From NCBI GenBank assembly GCA_945919455.1, contig CAMEJH010000010.1, forward strand, positions 1-35,008: a DNA stretch of 35,008 nucleotides, in the 5' to 3' direction. Position 1 is the first letter of the stretch. Each line of letters opens with the position of its first letter. The stretch is from an uncultured Clostridium sp. (GTDB taxonomy: Bacteria > Bacillota > Clostridia > TANB77 > CAG-508). Shown one piece after another: positions 8,225 through 17,108 of this stretch. Below the pieces are notes generated by a model. It saw nothing but the letters and a program-made list of their open reading frames with translations, had not been told where the DNA came from and did not search any database. The position numbers and the translations under genes are program-made.

Positions 8225-10393
8225 TTGGAAAAGAAAATGATAGATAAAGAGGAAATAAAAAGAGTATCTGATACAATAGAAATTGTGAAAAACAATATAA
8301 AAGAATATGAAATATTCTATAGTAATTTATTAAAAGGAAATGCCGATGAACAATATATTCAAAATATGAGTAAAGAATATAGCAATAAGTTAAAAAATTT
8401 AAATAAAGCAATTTCTATACCATATTTTGCTCGAATTGATTTTAAAGAAAACAATGTTAACAATGAAAGAAAAATTTATATTGGTAAAACAGGAATTTTA
8501 AATGATAAATATGATGTAATAGTTACAGATTGGAGAGCACCAATTGCAAGTATATATTATGATGGACAATTAGGAAAAGTTAAATATGAATGTCCAGAAG
8601 GAATTATAGAAGGAGATTTGACTAAAAAAAGAGTTTACAATATTGAAAATTCAGAATTAAAAGATTATCAGGATATTGATATAACTACTAATGATGAATT
8701 TTTACAAGAATGTCTTAATGAAAATTCAGAAGCTAGATTAAAGAATATCATTTCTACTATACAGTCAGAGCAAAACAAAATTATAAGGGCTAAAATATCT
8801 AAAACACTTATTGTTCAGGGAGTAGCAGGTTCAGGAAAAACAACAGTAGCATTACATAGAATTGCATATTTAGTATATACATATGAAAAAGAATTTAATC
8901 CGGATGAATTTTTAATAATTGCTCCCAATAAATTCTTTTTAGATTATATTTCAAATGTTTTGCCTGATTTGGGTGTAGACTATGTTAGACAACAAACTTT
9001 TGAAGAGTTTATGCTTGAAAATATTGAGGGTAATATTGAAATAAATACAGTAAATACTGAATTATCTAATATAGTAAATAAAAATGGAAATATTGATTTA
9101 ATTAAGGATTCAGCAAGTTTCAAATCATCTTTAATATTTAAAGATATAGTTGATGTATTTATTAGTGATTTTTTGAATAATAATTTGCCCAAAGAAGATT
9201 TTAAAGTAACTGATATAATAGTTTTTACAAATGAAGAAATTAAAAAAATGTTTATGGAACTTTATAAAAATAATTCTGTAAATGATAGTAAAAGAATGTT
9301 AAGTGGAATATTACAAAAAAGATTAAGTAATATTTCTGATGAATTGATAGACAAATTGACTAATACAAGAAAAAAGAAAATAGATGAAATAGATAAAAAC
9401 TTAGATGAAGAAGAAATTAATAAAATAAGACTAAATATATTTAAAGAAACAGAATATGAGATCCAGCAACTTTTTAAAGGAGGAAAAAAATTAGTACAAG
9501 ATTATTTAAAGAATTTTAAAGTTGAAAAAGCATTAACACTTTATAAAAAATTAATAAATAAAAAAGAATTTTTTGAAAAGTATATAAGTGATGATTTATA
9601 TATGTATATTTTAGACAATTTTAAAAGAAATGTTAAATTAAAGAAAATAGAATATGAAGATTTAACACCATTGTTTTATCTGCAAAATAAATTTTGGGGA
9701 AATATTAATAAGCTGAATTTAAAACATATAGTAATTGATGAAGCCCAAGATTTAGGGGAGTTTCAATTTTATATATTTAAAGAGATTTTAAAACCAAACG
9801 TGTCTATGACTATCTTAGGAGATATAGCACAGGGTATATATTCATATAAAGGAACGAATAATTGGCAAAAATTAAATCAAAACGTATTTGATAATCAAGC
9901 ATCAATTGAGGTTTTAAAAGAAAGTTACAGAACTTCTATGGAAATTATGAATGAAGCGAATACAATAATAAATAAAATTGAGGATAATGAAAATATTATT
10001 CTAGCACAGCCAATTGAGAGACATGGAGATAAAGTAGAACATTGGAAAGTTGATAGCGAAAATAGTAAAATTATAAAAATATGTGAAATAATAAAAAAAC
10101 AATTAGAAGTCGGACATATAAATATTGCAATAATCACAAAAGATTTTAATGAAAGTATAGAGTTATATAAAGCAATTACGAATTATGGAATTAATGTAGA
10201 ATTAATATCAGAAAATTTGGATAAATATACTGGAGGTACAATTATTATACCTTCTTATTTATCAAAAGGTTTAGAATTTGATAGTGTAATTATTTCAGAT
10301 TCTAATAAATATAGTGAAAATATTCTAGATACCAAATTATTGTATGTGGCTTGTACAAGAGCAATGCATACACTTGATATTATAAGCAAATAA
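8225..10393 (+). CDS. helD: HelD-like superfamily 1 helicase (RNA polymerase recycling motor)
   Basis: 722 residues. The order is an N-terminal coiled-coil, a linker with VTDWRAPIASIYYDG (typical of HelD/helicase IV), then Walker A GVAGSGKTTVALHRIAYL near 199. Walker B is VIDEAQDLGEFQFY near 505, followed by GDIAQGIYSYKGTNNW, SYRTSMEI and a C-terminal motif VI LLYVACTRAMHTLDI. In Bacillus, HelD binds RNA polymerase and uses ATP to pull it off DNA. Start is uncertain: TTG 8225 has a weak AGAAG nine bases upstream, while ATG 8237 has a poorer SD. Confidence 0.85.
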   Translation: MEKKMIDKEEIKRVSDTIEIVKNNIKEYEIFYSNLLKGNADEQYIQNMSKEYSNKLKNLNKAISIPYFARIDFKENNVNNERKIYIGKTGILNDKYDVIVTDWRAPIASIYYDGQLGKVKYECPEGIIEGDLTKKRVYNIENSELKDYQDIDITTNDEFLQECLNENSEARLKNIISTIQSEQNKIIRAKISKTLIVQGVAGSGKTTVALHRIAYLVYTYEKEFNPDEFLIIAPNKFFLDYISNVLPDLGVDYVRQQTFEEFMLENIEGNIEINTVNTELSNIVNKNGNIDLIKDSASFKSSLIFKDIVDVFISDFLNNNLPKEDFKVTDIIVFTNEEIKKMFMELYKNNSVNDSKRMLSGILQKRLSNISDELIDKLTNTRKKKIDEIDKNLDEEEINKIRLNIFKETEYEIQQLFKGGKKLVQDYLKNFKVEKALTLYKKLINKKEFFEKYISDDLYMYILDNFKRNVKLKKIEYEDLTPLFYLQNKFWGNINKLNLKHIVIDEAQDLGEFQFYIFKEILKPNVSMTILGDIAQGIYSYKGTNNWQKLNQNVFDNQASIEVLKESYRTSMEIMNEANTIINKIEDNENIILAQPIERHGDKVEHWKVDSENSKIIKICEIIKKQLEVGHINIAIITKDFNESIELYKAITNYGINVELISENLDKYTGGTIIIPSYLSKGLEFDSVIISDSNKYSENILDTKLLYVACTRAMHTLDIISK

Positions 10394-10479
10394 AAATTAA
10401 TATAATTACAAAAAATAGAACTTTAGACTTGAAATTATGTATAAGTAATTATATAATTAGTTTAGTAAAATGAAATATT

Positions 10480-10505
10480 GCGAACAATGTTCACAAATTG
10501 TTCGC
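10480..10505. repeat. Inverted repeat GCGAACAAT/ATTGTTCGC
   Basis: Perfect 9-bp arms (10480-10488 and 10497-10505) around an 8-nt loop, with no T-run. It could be an operator or an RNA hairpin. Confidence 0.6.
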
Positions 10506-10531
10506 AGGAGATAAATACTGATAATAAAATA

Positions 10532-10614
10532 AATACTATAAATACTATATATATTAAATGTTACTTGTCCGTGAAAACCATAAAATACCAATAATACTAT
10601 AAATACTATATATA
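10532..10614 (+). repeat. Two 22-bp direct repeats of an AATACTATA-based unit
   Basis: Identical 22-mers at 10532-10553 and 10593-10614, each built from two copies of AATACTATA plus TATA. Only two copies exist and they are AT-only apart from C, so this is not a CRISPR. Confidence 0.75.
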
Positions 10615-10628
10615 CGGATAATACTAAA

Positions 10629-10682
10629 ATGGACAGAACATGTGGAAGTGGCAAAAAATACAAGAATTGCTGTGGAAAGTAG
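10629..10682 (+). pseudogene. SEC-C motif remnant
   Basis: ATG to TAG encodes MDRTCGSGKKYKNCCGK, which matches the SEC-C zinc-binding tail found at the end of SecA and many other proteins (CxCGSGKKYKxCC). The first cysteine of the motif is replaced by threonine or arginine, and there is no body of a protein upstream: the frame is open only from 10584. No SD is evident. It is best read as the decayed 3' end of a lost gene, though a translated micro-peptide cannot be excluded. Confidence 0.5.
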
Positions 10683-10750
10683 TATAAAATATTGATATTT
10701 AGAGTTAACATTTTTTGTGCTAGCTCTTTTTTATTTGCTAATTTGTTGGA

Positions 10751-10782
10751 AGATAAAATTTTGAGAAGATAAAATTTTGAGA
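10751..10782 (+). repeat. Perfect 16-bp tandem duplication
   Basis: AGATAAAATTTTGAGA occurs twice in direct tandem (10751-10766, 10767-10782), ending 5 bp before the -35 box of the next operon. Confidence 0.8.
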
Positions 10783-10787
10783 AAATG

Positions 10788-10816
10788 TTGATAAAAAAAA
10801 TGTATTATGATATAGT
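10788..10816 (+). promoter_or_regulatory. SigA-type promoter of the helicase/sigma operon
   Basis: TTGATA (10788-10793), 17-bp spacer, TATAGT (10811-10816). Confidence 0.65.
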
Positions 10817-10846
10817 AATATTGAGTTATTGGACAAAGGAGGAAAT

Positions 10847-13603
10847 ATGGAAAAAGCAGTACTATTTGAACATAATGAACGAGCATATAAGATGCTAAAA
10901 GAATCATTAAGAAATAATAAATGTACAACAATTAATCACGCAACAGGAACTGGAAAATCATTTATTGCTTTGAAGTATTTGTATGAGAATAGAGACAAAA
11001 AATATCTTTACCTAGCGCCAACATATCCAATCATTGAACAATTATTAGCAGATTGTTATAAAATTGGATTAACTCCAGATGATATAAATATAGATGCTAT
11101 GATATATAGAACCCTTTTACAAATGGATATGGATGAATTATACAAGAAATATGATGGAATAATTTTTGATGAATATCACAGAACAGGAGCAAGGGAAACT
11201 TATAAAAGGATAAAACAATTAAAATTAAATTTACAAAAGGGTAATGATTCAAAAAAATTCATAGGGCTTACTGCTACACCAGTAAGATATCTTGATGATG
11301 AAAGAAATATGACACAAGAAATTTTTGATGGAAATGTTGCTTCAAGTATTTCTTTATCAGAAGCAATGTTGGAAGAATTATTGCCAGTACCTTTATATAT
11401 AAATTCAAAAATAGCTTGTAGAGATGAATTTAATAGAGTTGCAAGACGAGTTAGTAAGTTAGCACCAACAAAAGAAAAATATCAATTAGAGAAAAAATTA
11501 GAACAAGTAGGAAGAAAAATCAATAATGGGACAACTGATAATAAGAAAATGATTAGCCAGTATATCAAAGAAAAAAATGGTAAATATATAATTTTTTGTA
11601 ATACAATACAATCACTTGAAGAAGTATATAGAGATGTAGATAATTGGTTTTCTGAATTAGGAATGATAAAAAAATATAAAGTTTATTCAAATCAAGTAGA
11701 CGAAGAAAATAGAAAAAAAGGATTAAAACAAAGAAAGAGTAAAGAAGTAAACCAAGCTAATTTAGATGGGTTTAACAATGATGAAGACGGAATATCCGTT
11801 TTGCTGTGTGTAGATATATTAAATGAAGGTGTACATGTTGATGGAATTGATGGAGTTATTTTATTGAGAAGAACAACATCACCAATTATCTATTTTCAAC
11901 AAATAGGTAGAGCATTATCATTTTCTGGTAGGCATAAACAAATAAAAATATTTGATTTAGTTAATAATTTTGGAAATCATAATGCAATAGATTCAGTTTA
12001 TAGAGAATTTCAAGAAGAAATGAAAAAGATGATAGAATTACATCCAGAAAAAGCAGAACAATATCAATCAATATTGAATAGATTTAAAATTATGGATGAA
12101 ACTAAAGAAATTCTTGATGAATTAAATGAGATAAATGAACAAGTAACACCAAAAAAGATTATAGCTTCAAAAATTAATTATTCACTAAATTTATTAAAAG
12201 AAAAAATAGAAAGTGATAATGAAATATTTCATTTATTTAGTGATGAAGATACACAAAATGCATATACAACGATTTCAAAATATTATAAATATGTTGATAA
12301 TGAGCAATTTAAACAATTACTAGCGTTAGGTATTATATTACCAGAAGAATTATCAATGTCATATGAAGAAAGACTAGAACAATTAGAAGGATATAACAGC
12401 ATAAAAGAGAAAGAAGAAGCAGAATATGATTTGTGTATCGAACGATTTGCTGAGTTTATATCTGAAAATGGAAGAAGACCTGAATTTAATTCAGATGATA
12501 CTGAAGAAAGAAAATTAAATCAAAGATATTTAAATTGTATATCTGACTTAAGTCAAGAGCAAAAAATAAAAGTAAAAAATTGTATGGAAGCTAATAATAT
12601 AGAATTTAAAGCTTGGGAAAAAGTTTTGCTAGGTGAAAAAGTATCTGGAAAAGATATAGAAAATATTATAGAAATATCTAATAAATATTTGAAAGAGTGT
12701 CAAATTTTACCAGAGTATATCCAAAGTGCTATAATGAAAATTATATTAAATTACGATATAATGCAAAATGATCAGTTATTTTCAATATTAGAACAGTCTG
12801 AAAAAATAGAAAACGAATTGAGAAACCAAAAAGAAGAAAAAAGAGCTGAAAGACTTTCTAAAATAATGGGTGTACTAGAAAAAAATGCAACATTAAATGA
12901 AGAAGAATTAAAAGAAACAGGTATTGTAGATAAGATTATGGAATTAAGACCAGCAGACAAAAATTACTTAAGAATGAGATATTCTGTTATAAAGAGGAAA
13001 CAATATCAAGAAATGATAAGAGGAACAGAAAAAAATGATTTAATGTCATTTTGCAAAAGAATGCGAACAATAAAAAGTGAGGAATTTGAAAGCTATTTTT
13101 CTAGTGTAGAGCAAGAACAGGAGATGTATGTTACATTAAAAGGAATAATAGAATTTATGACCAAAAATGGTGGAAAATTACCAAATAAGGAAAGTGATAA
13201 TGAACTTGAAAGAAAATTAGCAACTCAATTAAAAATATATATGGATAATGGATGTATTTTTGATAATTTTACTAATCTAGAATTCGATATGCAAAGTCAA
13301 TGGTATTCGCCAGAGAAAATAATGTATGACATTATATTTCAAAATTTTAAAGAAAGCGATATAAAATTGGCAATATTAAGAAATATAGAATTTTTTAGTA
13401 AGAATGGACATAGAGCATTAAAGAATAGTCAAGATGAAGAAGAAAGAACAATTGCAATTGAATATGAAAAAAAATGTATAGCTAATATGGGACAAGATAA
13501 AATCGCCATTTTAAATAAAGTATTTAATGGTAGAAAAAATATACAAAAGACTTGTGAAGCTTATATAAATAATATAAAGGCAAAGCAAGAAGAAAGGGGC
13601 TAG
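10847..13603 (+). CDS. DEAD/DEAH-type superfamily 2 helicase with C-terminal repeats
   Basis: 918 residues from ATG 10847 (AAAGGAGG four bases upstream); the frame extends to a TTG at 10829 but that lacks an SD. Motifs are ATGTGKS (Walker A, 32-38), DEYH (108-111), GLTATP near 140, and QQIGRALS (motif VI, near 352), all of a ResIII-like SF2 motor. The C-terminal half contains three related modules of the form F(I/F)xxNGxxP...E(E/L)R at about residues 533, 765 and 845, similar to helicase-associated repeats. It leads a five-gene operon including a sigma factor. No nuclease motif is visible, so a restriction role is unsupported. Confidence 0.8.
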   Translation: MEKAVLFEHNERAYKMLKESLRNNKCTTINHATGTGKSFIALKYLYENRDKKYLYLAPTYPIIEQLLADCYKIGLTPDDINIDAMIYRTLLQMDMDELYKKYDGIIFDEYHRTGARETYKRIKQLKLNLQKGNDSKKFIGLTATPVRYLDDERNMTQEIFDGNVASSISLSEAMLEELLPVPLYINSKIACRDEFNRVARRVSKLAPTKEKYQLEKKLEQVGRKINNGTTDNKKMISQYIKEKNGKYIIFCNTIQSLEEVYRDVDNWFSELGMIKKYKVYSNQVDEENRKKGLKQRKSKEVNQANLDGFNNDEDGISVLLCVDILNEGVHVDGIDGVILLRRTTSPIIYFQQIGRALSFSGRHKQIKIFDLVNNFGNHNAIDSVYREFQEEMKKMIELHPEKAEQYQSILNRFKIMDETKEILDELNEINEQVTPKKIIASKINYSLNLLKEKIESDNEIFHLFSDEDTQNAYTTISKYYKYVDNEQFKQLLALGIILPEELSMSYEERLEQLEGYNSIKEKEEAEYDLCIERFAEFISENGRRPEFNSDDTEERKLNQRYLNCISDLSQEQKIKVKNCMEANNIEFKAWEKVLLGEKVSGKDIENIIEISNKYLKECQILPEYIQSAIMKIILNYDIMQNDQLFSILEQSEKIENELRNQKEEKRAERLSKIMGVLEKNATLNEEELKETGIVDKIMELRPADKNYLRMRYSVIKRKQYQEMIRGTEKNDLMSFCKRMRTIKSEEFESYFSSVEQEQEMYVTLKGIIEFMTKNGGKLPNKESDNELERKLATQLKIYMDNGCIFDNFTNLEFDMQSQWYSPEKIMYDIIFQNFKESDIKLAILRNIEFFSKNGHRALKNSQDEEERTIAIEYEKKCIANMGQDKIAILNKVFNGRKNIQKTCEAYINNIKAKQEERG

Positions 13604-13604
13604 T

Positions 13605-14165
13605 ATGGAATTTGAAAAATTATCAAAGCTAACTATAGAACAAAAGAAAGAAATTTTATCTGACTTAATAGAAAATGATGTTAGTTATTGGAAAAAAGTA
13701 TTAATTTTAATGGCAATGATAGACGAAGATGAGGATACAGAATTAATAGACTTAGTTATTGAGCATAAAATAGAAGAAATTAATTTAGCAAATAAAAAAT
13801 ATAATTTATCTTTGGAATATAATGAAATAAATAATAATGGACAAAGAAGTTATGCTTCAGTAATAGAGAAAATCCTTAATGGAAGTAATGATATAAAATA
13901 TAGTAAGGCTTGTAAAGAGGTATTGGAAATATTAAAATATATACCAGATGATTATTATAATAGAATTAATAAAGAATTTCTTGAAAGATTAGAAAAAAAT
14001 GCAGATACAAACCATAATTTATTAATTACAAAAAATACGGAATTTAATAGTTTAGATATTTTAAATGAAACAAAAGAAATTTTATCACTTATAAGTATTA
14101 AGTTCTGGAAAGTAAATGGAAGAAATGTCGAAGTCATTGAAATTTTTAATAAGAAGGAGAAATAA
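13605..14165 (+). CDS. Uncharacterised acidic protein, N-terminal helical part plus a module shared with the last gene of the operon
   Basis: 186 residues, starting one base after the helicase stop, so translation is coupled. No known domain is recognised. The C-terminal 85 residues (EVLEILKYIPDDYYNRINKE onward) align in pattern with the 142-residue protein at 16614: a helix, an I/L-P or I-x-x-x-[FV] turn, N-rich loop, and a closing IISI/IIAIL-(F/Y) helix. The family appears to be a small cytosolic one common in clostridia; function unknown. Confidence 0.6.
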   Translation: MEFEKLSKLTIEQKKEILSDLIENDVSYWKKVLILMAMIDEDEDTELIDLVIEHKIEEINLANKKYNLSLEYNEINNNGQRSYASVIEKILNGSNDIKYSKACKEVLEILKYIPDDYYNRINKEFLERLEKNADTNHNLLITKNTEFNSLDILNETKEILSLISIKFWKVNGRNVEVIEIFNKKEK

Positions 14166-14168
14166 TAG

Positions 14169-15389
14169 ATGAAATCTAAAGATTATGAATACCAATATTC
14201 GAATGAAGAATATGAAATTTCAGCCAAAAGAAAAGACGAATTAATAAAAAAATTAAAAAATCAAGTTCGAAAAGGATTTATTGCACATCATCAAATATTA
14301 GATATAGGTCAGAACGATGATGAATTAGAATTTTTATATAATTGGCTAGATGATAATGATATAGAAATTAGAGGAATAAATGGAACAATAAGTGGAGAAA
14401 TTCCTAATTATACTCATATACCAAAAATGGGACAAAGTTTTACACCAGAAATATTAGATGATGCAGAGCAAGAAAGATTGTTTTGGAAATTAAATGATTT
14501 TACAAGTAAAGATATAGAAGATAATATACCTGAATATCAAGATGTTAGAAATAAATTAATTGAACATAATATTAAATTAGCAAAATGGATTACTAGCTGG
14601 AAAGGTATTACAAAAATTCCAATACCATTAGAAGATAAATATCAAATGGCATATTTAGGGCTTATGGATGCTGTTGATAAATTTGATCCTTCTTTAGGAT
14701 ATAAATTTTCAACATATGCAAGTAAAACTATATATAGAAGAATTATCAGAGAAGCATATAGAGAAGATGGAGAAACTAAGCAAAATATTGTTGTTAATGA
14801 GCAGTTAGCAATGATTCCAGATATTGAGAATCAAATACTTGTTAGTTTAGGAAGAGAAGCTAAACCATATGAAATTGCAGATATTTTAGGTGTATCATTA
14901 AAAAGAGTATATGAATTAGAAAATTTAAGAAAATTAAAGAAAAAAGATAGTTTGGAACAAATTGAAAGTGATAGAAAAAATATAGAAAAAATTTCTGGAC
15001 AACTTTCAGATGGAGATAAAATAATTCAATCAGATGCTGGATATATAATGGATGGAGTATATATGGATGAAGAAGATATACTTCCTTTAGGATTTAGGAA
15101 AAAAGACAGAGTTAATGATAGAGCAATGACAGGAATGTTAAAAGAAGATATAATACAAGTATTATCAACACTAACTGAAAGAGAGGAAGGAATATTAACA
15201 AAAAGATTTGGACTACTTGATGGAAGAGCTAGGACTTTAGTCGATATAGGAGGAGATTATAATGTTTGTAAAGATAGAATTAGACAAATAGAAGCTAAAG
15301 CATTAAGAAAATTAAGACATCCATCAAGAGCTAAACGACTACTACCTTATCTTGAAGGAATTGATGAAGACGAATATGAACAAATATAA
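14169..15389 (+). CDS. Sigma-70 family RNA polymerase sigma factor (alternative)
   Basis: 406 residues. An N-terminal segment of about 100 residues resembles sigma region 1.1 in its helical, acidic character. Region 2 is HNIKLAKWITSW...YLGLMDAVDKFDPSLGYKFSTYASKTIYRRI (about 134-195). Region 3 follows around EIADILGVSLKRVYEL. Region 4 is LSTLTEREEGILTKRFGLLDGR...RIRQIEAKALRKLRHP (about 333-390). It is too divergent and poorly conserved in region 2 to be the housekeeping RpoD. It sits 3 bp after the preceding gene inside an operon with a helicase, so it may direct polymerase to element- or stress-specific promoters. Confidence 0.85.
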   Translation: MKSKDYEYQYSNEEYEISAKRKDELIKKLKNQVRKGFIAHHQILDIGQNDDELEFLYNWLDDNDIEIRGINGTISGEIPNYTHIPKMGQSFTPEILDDAEQERLFWKLNDFTSKDIEDNIPEYQDVRNKLIEHNIKLAKWITSWKGITKIPIPLEDKYQMAYLGLMDAVDKFDPSLGYKFSTYASKTIYRRIIREAYREDGETKQNIVVNEQLAMIPDIENQILVSLGREAKPYEIADILGVSLKRVYELENLRKLKKKDSLEQIESDRKNIEKISGQLSDGDKIIQSDAGYIMDGVYMDEEDILPLGFRKKDRVNDRAMTGMLKEDIIQVLSTLTEREEGILTKRFGLLDGRARTLVDIGGDYNVCKDRIRQIEAKALRKLRHPSRAKRLLPYLEGIDEDEYEQI

Positions 15390-15410
15390 GTATTATAGAA
15401 AGGATTAGAT

Positions 15411-16598
15411 ATGAATAAAGATAAATTTAATGAATTACTAGAAAAATCAAAACAAGATTCTAAAAACGATTTTCTTCGATTTGTTACAGGTATTTATAAT
15501 GTTGATGAATGTGTATTTGATCACATCTGGGAAGTTCCTATAATTGCACCATATGAAGGAGATGCTTTAATTACAACATCATTATCTACGAAAACAGAAG
15601 ATGAATTGTTGGATATAGTTGATGAGTTTATTGCAGCAGAATTAGGAGATGAAGATGGATGCTTTATTTCACTTAGTAAGATGGAAAGTTTATTTTCGGA
15701 TGAAGAACTTGAAGAATGGAAGAAGAAGTTAGATAATGGAGAAATAAATTTAGATTATAATGCGATTATAGTTTATAATGAATCACAACTACAAAAACAA
15801 TATAAAGAATTAATAAAAGCAAATTCTGTAAATGCAAATCCAAAAACACAAGAAGAAATAGATCAAATATTTGTTGATTATTTAAAAGGTGTTATAACTC
15901 ACGAAAGATGCCATTTAAATGCTAACTATTTAGTGATAGAATTAGACAAATTTGTAAATGAAGGAACAGAAGAAATAGAAATTGCTACTTCTGAGGTAAA
16001 TGGAGTTTCACTAACAGATAAAGAAGAAAGCGATATAATAACTGCAGACACTGATACGGCAATTATAAACAAATATAATGCAGAAAGAAATGAAGTCTTT
16101 ATAGATACTTTAAGGCAAATGATGAATAATTATCAAGAAGGAGATTCTGTTGAAGATTGTTTGTATAAAATAATTAAAGATAGAAATGGGAAATCACAGT
16201 ATGAAGCTTTTGATGATAAAGAAGTTCTTGCAATGTATACTTTATTTGCAGATGAATTAACAGAATGGGCAACTTTTGGAGCATATGATTTTGTTAGAGA
16301 AAATAAATTGCAAAAAATGATTACGAAAGTATGTGGAACAGATATGCCGATATCATCCTATAAATTAAAGAAAAAAGTTGAAGAATATGCAACATCCTTG
16401 GAAGAAGGAGTATTATCAGATAAACAAATTGAAATGATTGAAATGCTGGGCTTTACTATTAGCAGAAAAATAGATAAAACAGATATGAAAGAAGTTGCAA
16501 CATCTGAAAAAGCTATGGGAGCTTTTTCTGGAAGTTTATTAGATGTGAAAGCATTTATGCAAAGGATGCAAAAAGGAGATAATTCACAAGATAAGTAG
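15411..16598 (+). CDS. Putative HExxH zinc metalloprotease-like protein
   Basis: 395 residues, acidic, without signal peptide or membrane segment. The only diagnostic motif is THERCHLNA at His164-Glu165-x-x-His168, the zinc and catalytic motif of zincin proteases. A glutamate-rich NEGTEEIE about 20 residues downstream could supply the third ligand. No family is otherwise recognised. It follows the sigma factor by 21 bp with an SD (AAAGGA). A protease next to a sigma factor could process a regulator, but this is speculation; the motif may also be fortuitous. Confidence 0.55.
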   Translation: MNKDKFNELLEKSKQDSKNDFLRFVTGIYNVDECVFDHIWEVPIIAPYEGDALITTSLSTKTEDELLDIVDEFIAAELGDEDGCFISLSKMESLFSDEELEEWKKKLDNGEINLDYNAIIVYNESQLQKQYKELIKANSVNANPKTQEEIDQIFVDYLKGVITHERCHLNANYLVIELDKFVNEGTEEIEIATSEVNGVSLTDKEESDIITADTDTAIINKYNAERNEVFIDTLRQMMNNYQEGDSVEDCLYKIIKDRNGKSQYEAFDDKEVLAMYTLFADELTEWATFGAYDFVRENKLQKMITKVCGTDMPISSYKLKKKVEEYATSLEEGVLSDKQIEMIEMLGFTISRKIDKTDMKEVATSEKAMGAFSGSLLDVKAFMQRMQKGDNSQDK

Positions 16599-16613
16599 AA
16601 AGGAAGATTTGAT

Positions 16614-17042
16614 ATGGAACAAGAATTTTATGAAGTAGCAGTTGAAATAAATTCAATATTTGATAATATGTCCATAGAAGTGTTAAATAAAATTCCATTA
16701 AAAGTTCGTGATTTTTTTAAAAACAATGCTTCAACTACATATAGTTTTACATATGATAAAACAAAGAGTTTAAATGAGCAAAACATTAAGGATAAAACAA
16801 GAGGGATTATTGCAATTCTATATCGTGATTATATATGTGATGAAATTGAAAAAAAAGAATACAATGATATGTATACTGAATACTTAAATAAAAAAGAAGA
16901 AGAAAAAAGAATTTTGTATAATCCAGATGATATATTTAAAAAAGCAAATGTTGAAAATACGAATTATTTGGAAGTTATTGACAATAAAACAAGTTTAATA
17001 AAGAGAATTTTTAATAAAATATTAAAATTTTTTAGAAAATAG
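16614..17042 (+). CDS. Small uncharacterised protein with basic C-terminal helix
   Basis: 142 residues. The N-terminal 75 residues (EINSIFDNMSIEVLNKIP...IIAILYRDY) share a pattern with the C-terminal half of the 186-residue protein in the same operon. YNPDDIFKK is followed by a variable linker, and the protein ends in SLIKRIFNKILKFFRK, a basic amphipathic helix that could touch membrane or nucleic acid. It is last in the operon, 16 bp after the HExxH gene and just before a terminator. Function unknown. Confidence 0.6.
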   Translation: MEQEFYEVAVEINSIFDNMSIEVLNKIPLKVRDFFKNNASTTYSFTYDKTKSLNEQNIKDKTRGIIAILYRDYICDEIEKKEYNDMYTEYLNKKEEEKRILYNPDDIFKKANVENTNYLEVIDNKTSLIKRIFNKILKFFRK

Positions 17043-17046
17043 TTAG

Positions 17047-17086
17047 AAAAACCGACAATCTCATTTGAGAATGTCGGTTTTTCGGT
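17047..17086 (+). terminator. Terminator of the helicase/sigma operon
   Basis: Stem AAAAACCGACA/TGTCGGTTTTT extended to about 16 bp with one mismatch (17047-17082), ending in the T-run. Confidence 0.85.
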
Positions 17087-17108
17087 TCCAATAATACTCC
17101 TCCTTTTA

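Larger units (their letters stand above)
10394..10846 (+). other. Gene-poor stretch with repeats and a SEC-C remnant
   Basis: This 453-bp gap holds a 9-bp hairpin (10480-10505), two copies of a 22-bp AT-rich repeat, a 17-residue SEC-C-like remnant, a 16-bp tandem duplication and the promoter of the next operon. I see no other gene in it. Confidence 0.7.

Noticed and set aside
10532..10614. CRISPR array
   Set aside because: Only two AT-rich 22-bp copies, no regular spacers and no cas genes.
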